Below, one piece after another: positions 62,110 to 64,000 of a stretch of 64,000 nt of DNA. The position numbers and the translations under genes are program-made. The notes beneath the pieces were generated by a model, which saw only the letters and a list, made by a program, of their open reading frames with translations, searched no databases and was not told the origin of the DNA. The stretch lies in contig CAJJDP010000033.1 of NCBI GenBank assembly GCA_905182995.1, positions 159,685 to 223,684 on the forward strand, written 5' to 3'. Within the stretch, counting starts at the first letter, position 1; every line of letters begins with the position of its first letter. Origin of the DNA: Paramecium octaurelia (taxonomy: Eukaryota > Ciliophora > Oligohymenophorea > Peniculida > Parameciidae).

Positions 62110-62424
62110 TATCTTCACTTACATTCTCTGTTGTGTTGACGATATTTCCACAAAATAATTCTCTAAATTATTATTACTTCATACATTAATACTAAGGATA
62201 ACAATAATCTCATTAGAAATATTTATTATTTAGTTTATAATTCAGAATTTATAAATATCTCATTACAATATTTATTATAAATGATAGTGATTTAGTCACT
62301 AATTTATCCTTATTAGCTCATTACATTACATTGATGATCATGAATAGAAAAAGTAACTACATAGTAATGTTGAAATTTGATAGGAAGTCATAAATAAAAC
62401 ATCCAATCTATTATATTTAATAAA
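62110..62424. other. Intergenic, no gene seen
   Basis: About 315 bp of AT-rich DNA after the RING gene start. It should hold its promoter only. Confidence 0.4.
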
Positions 62425-62652
62425 ATGATTTTATTTGAATGTTCTGTTCGATGCTAATTTAATAAGCTTGAGAAAAACAGGAATAAATCATTAGATTTTA
62501 ACAAAATATTGAATAAACAAATATTAAATTAAGAATAAATAAATGAATTAAAAAGTTTAAGAAATTATGAATCGAAAATATGTTTATTAAGAATTCAATT
62601 TCAAATTGATTAAAAAAATAAAAAGGCATGTTTTAAATTATTTTTATATTGA
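62425..62652 (+). CDS. Short Gln/Lys-rich frame, uncertain
   Basis: ATG 62425 to TGA 62650-62652, 75 aa: MILFECSVRCQFNKLEKN, then LNQEQINELKSLRNYESK. It has two Cys pairs and a helical middle, but it is isolated in very AT-rich DNA and has no recognised family. It may be a gene fragment or a chance opening, since only TGA stops count here. Confidence 0.25.
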
Positions 62653-64000
62653 ACTTTTTAATAAAACTAAATTTTAAAACATTTTTTATATTTGTATTAT
62701 CTATTTCAGAAAAAAATTTTTCCTTTTTTTAAATTATTTACTATTTGAATACCTATTCCTTAAAATACAATATATAACTTTATCTTATTTTTGATAAATT
62801 ATTAGGAATAATTTTATAAATTCAATTAATTAATTTGCTAGGCATCTTTATTTTTTAAACTTATTATAATCCTTTGAATTAGGACATTTTCTATTTTCAT
62901 TCAGATGATACTTACAATTTAAATTCATTGCACATTAAAAGCATTTCAATATATGAAATTACTGATATTAGCATATTAAAATCTCTATTAAGAAGCATCC
63001 CCTTTAAAATATTGTATATGCAGAGTTGACAAATAGCGAATGATGCAAAAATATTAATAAGATTATGGTATTAAGTAAACCAAGATATAATGGGTTTAGA
63101 AATAATAATTCTATTTAAGAGTAAAACTATGACTGTCAAAAATTAAACAAATATTAGCAATGAAAATTTAATTTTGGCTAAATATAATTTTTTTACATGA
63201 TCTTTTAAGTTTAGATTGATAAATTACTTTAGAAATTAAATTTATTAACCAATGGTAAAAATATGATAATAAAATTGTAATATTTTTGGTATAGATGATC
63301 ATTTAAAAGAATTTGTATTCTTTATGAATTTAAATTTTCGTTATACTAAGAAAACCGCAGATTAGAAAATAGAGTTACCCCTTATTTTGGAGTTGATTAG
63401 CAATTTTATTTGAGAATAAGTATGCATTTTTTTTGACATAATATATTAAGTTATAAGTTTATTTTATTATATATCAATATTCAGAATCAGCAATTGAAGA
63501 GGACTTAATCTGAATCAATTTTAAAATTTATTAAAGCAGAAATATATTATACACTTCTTGAAGTATATTTAAATAATTAAATTCAAATCATCATTTTCTC
63601 TACATTCCTTACTAAATAACACTTATTTGTTGATGTTAGTTGTCAAAGGCTAAATTTTGAGTAGCAAAATAGAAAACATTGTAAATAATAATAACAAACG
63701 CTAATAATTGGTGAAATTATTAGTGCCTATCGAAAACATTTTAAAATTTTGAGTCATACATTGTTGTCAAATTTTATAAATGACACTTAAGAGGGTGCTT
63801 TATTAATTTATAAACTTAACAATTAATTAAGTATATTCTTAATAGGGTATTTTAGAAATAAATCTATGATAATTCAATCATAATAAATTTAATAATTAAT
63901 AATTAATAACAAAGATGTATGGCCCTTTTAGTAATATATTATGCACTCTTCATAATAAGCCAATTACAAGGATTCAAACAGGAAAAGAAATAAATTCAGC
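62653..64000. other. AT-rich gene-free end of the window
   Basis: No coding frame, RNA gene or repeat could be supported in the last 1.3 kb on either strand. It resembles the non-coding DNA at the left end of the window. Confidence 0.5.

Noticed and set aside
1-64000. CRISPR array, bacterial operon or ribosomal RNA genes
   Set aside because: The code, introns and gene structure are those of a ciliate; no direct-repeat array or rRNA-like block was seen.

Overview
The window looks like Paramecium DNA. Long reading frames are full of in-frame TAA and TAG where the protein needs glutamine (one gene has an 11-Gln run written mostly as TAA/TAG), and TGA is the only stop. Introns are tiny, mostly 21-37 nt, GT...AG. 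The DNA is strongly AT-rich. Within each assigned gene the intron lengths and phases add up to a whole number of codons; the exceptions are stated.

The layout has two parts. Positions 1 to about 7,480 are gene-poor and hold broken coding remnants: a LINE-like reverse transcriptase, a Tc1/mariner/IS630-like DDE transposase, and a frame interrupted by TGA codons. This looks like decaying germline-type or subtelomeric DNA. From 7,483 to 62,109 the sequence is packed with genes, often 25-75 bp apart, in divergent and convergent pairs. The last 1.9 kb is nearly empty.

Genes in order: a giant (about 2,995 aa) secreted-ectodomain membrane protein (minus); an ADP-ribosyltransferase-fold protein (minus); a large protein with two GTPase domains (minus); a WD40 protein (minus); a TPR protein whose introns fall at the same point of each repeat (plus); a CHAP-type amidase (minus); a MORN/IQ protein (plus); an ACAD8-like acyl-CoA dehydrogenase (minus); a dual-specificity phosphatase fold lacking the catalytic Arg (plus); three less-known proteins, one a GPALPP1/DUF3752 homologue; an inverted-repeat element; an intronless 3,608-aa protein with a SecA-type ATPase motor in its middle (minus); a small VCP-interacting-motif protein, a coiled-coil protein, a broken EF-hand gene and an unknown gene (all minus); a protein kinase (minus) divergent from mitochondrial ATP synthase delta (plus); a DHHC palmitoyltransferase (plus); an unknown gene (minus); a TBC Rab-GAP (minus) divergent from a four-helix membrane protein (plus); an unknown gene and a VPS50/syndetin-like gene (plus); and a RING-H2 membrane protein (minus).

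The genes do not form a pathway. A loose membrane-traffic and surface theme (TBC, VPS50, DHHC, SVIP-like, RING, giant surface protein) can be seen, but in eukaryotes adjacency is weak evidence. The most unusual item is the eukaryotic SecA-motor giant. Three genes carry single-nucleotide frame breaks near A/T runs (giant surface protein, two-GTPase protein, EF-hand gene), so base-level accuracy should be checked before calling them pseudogenes.
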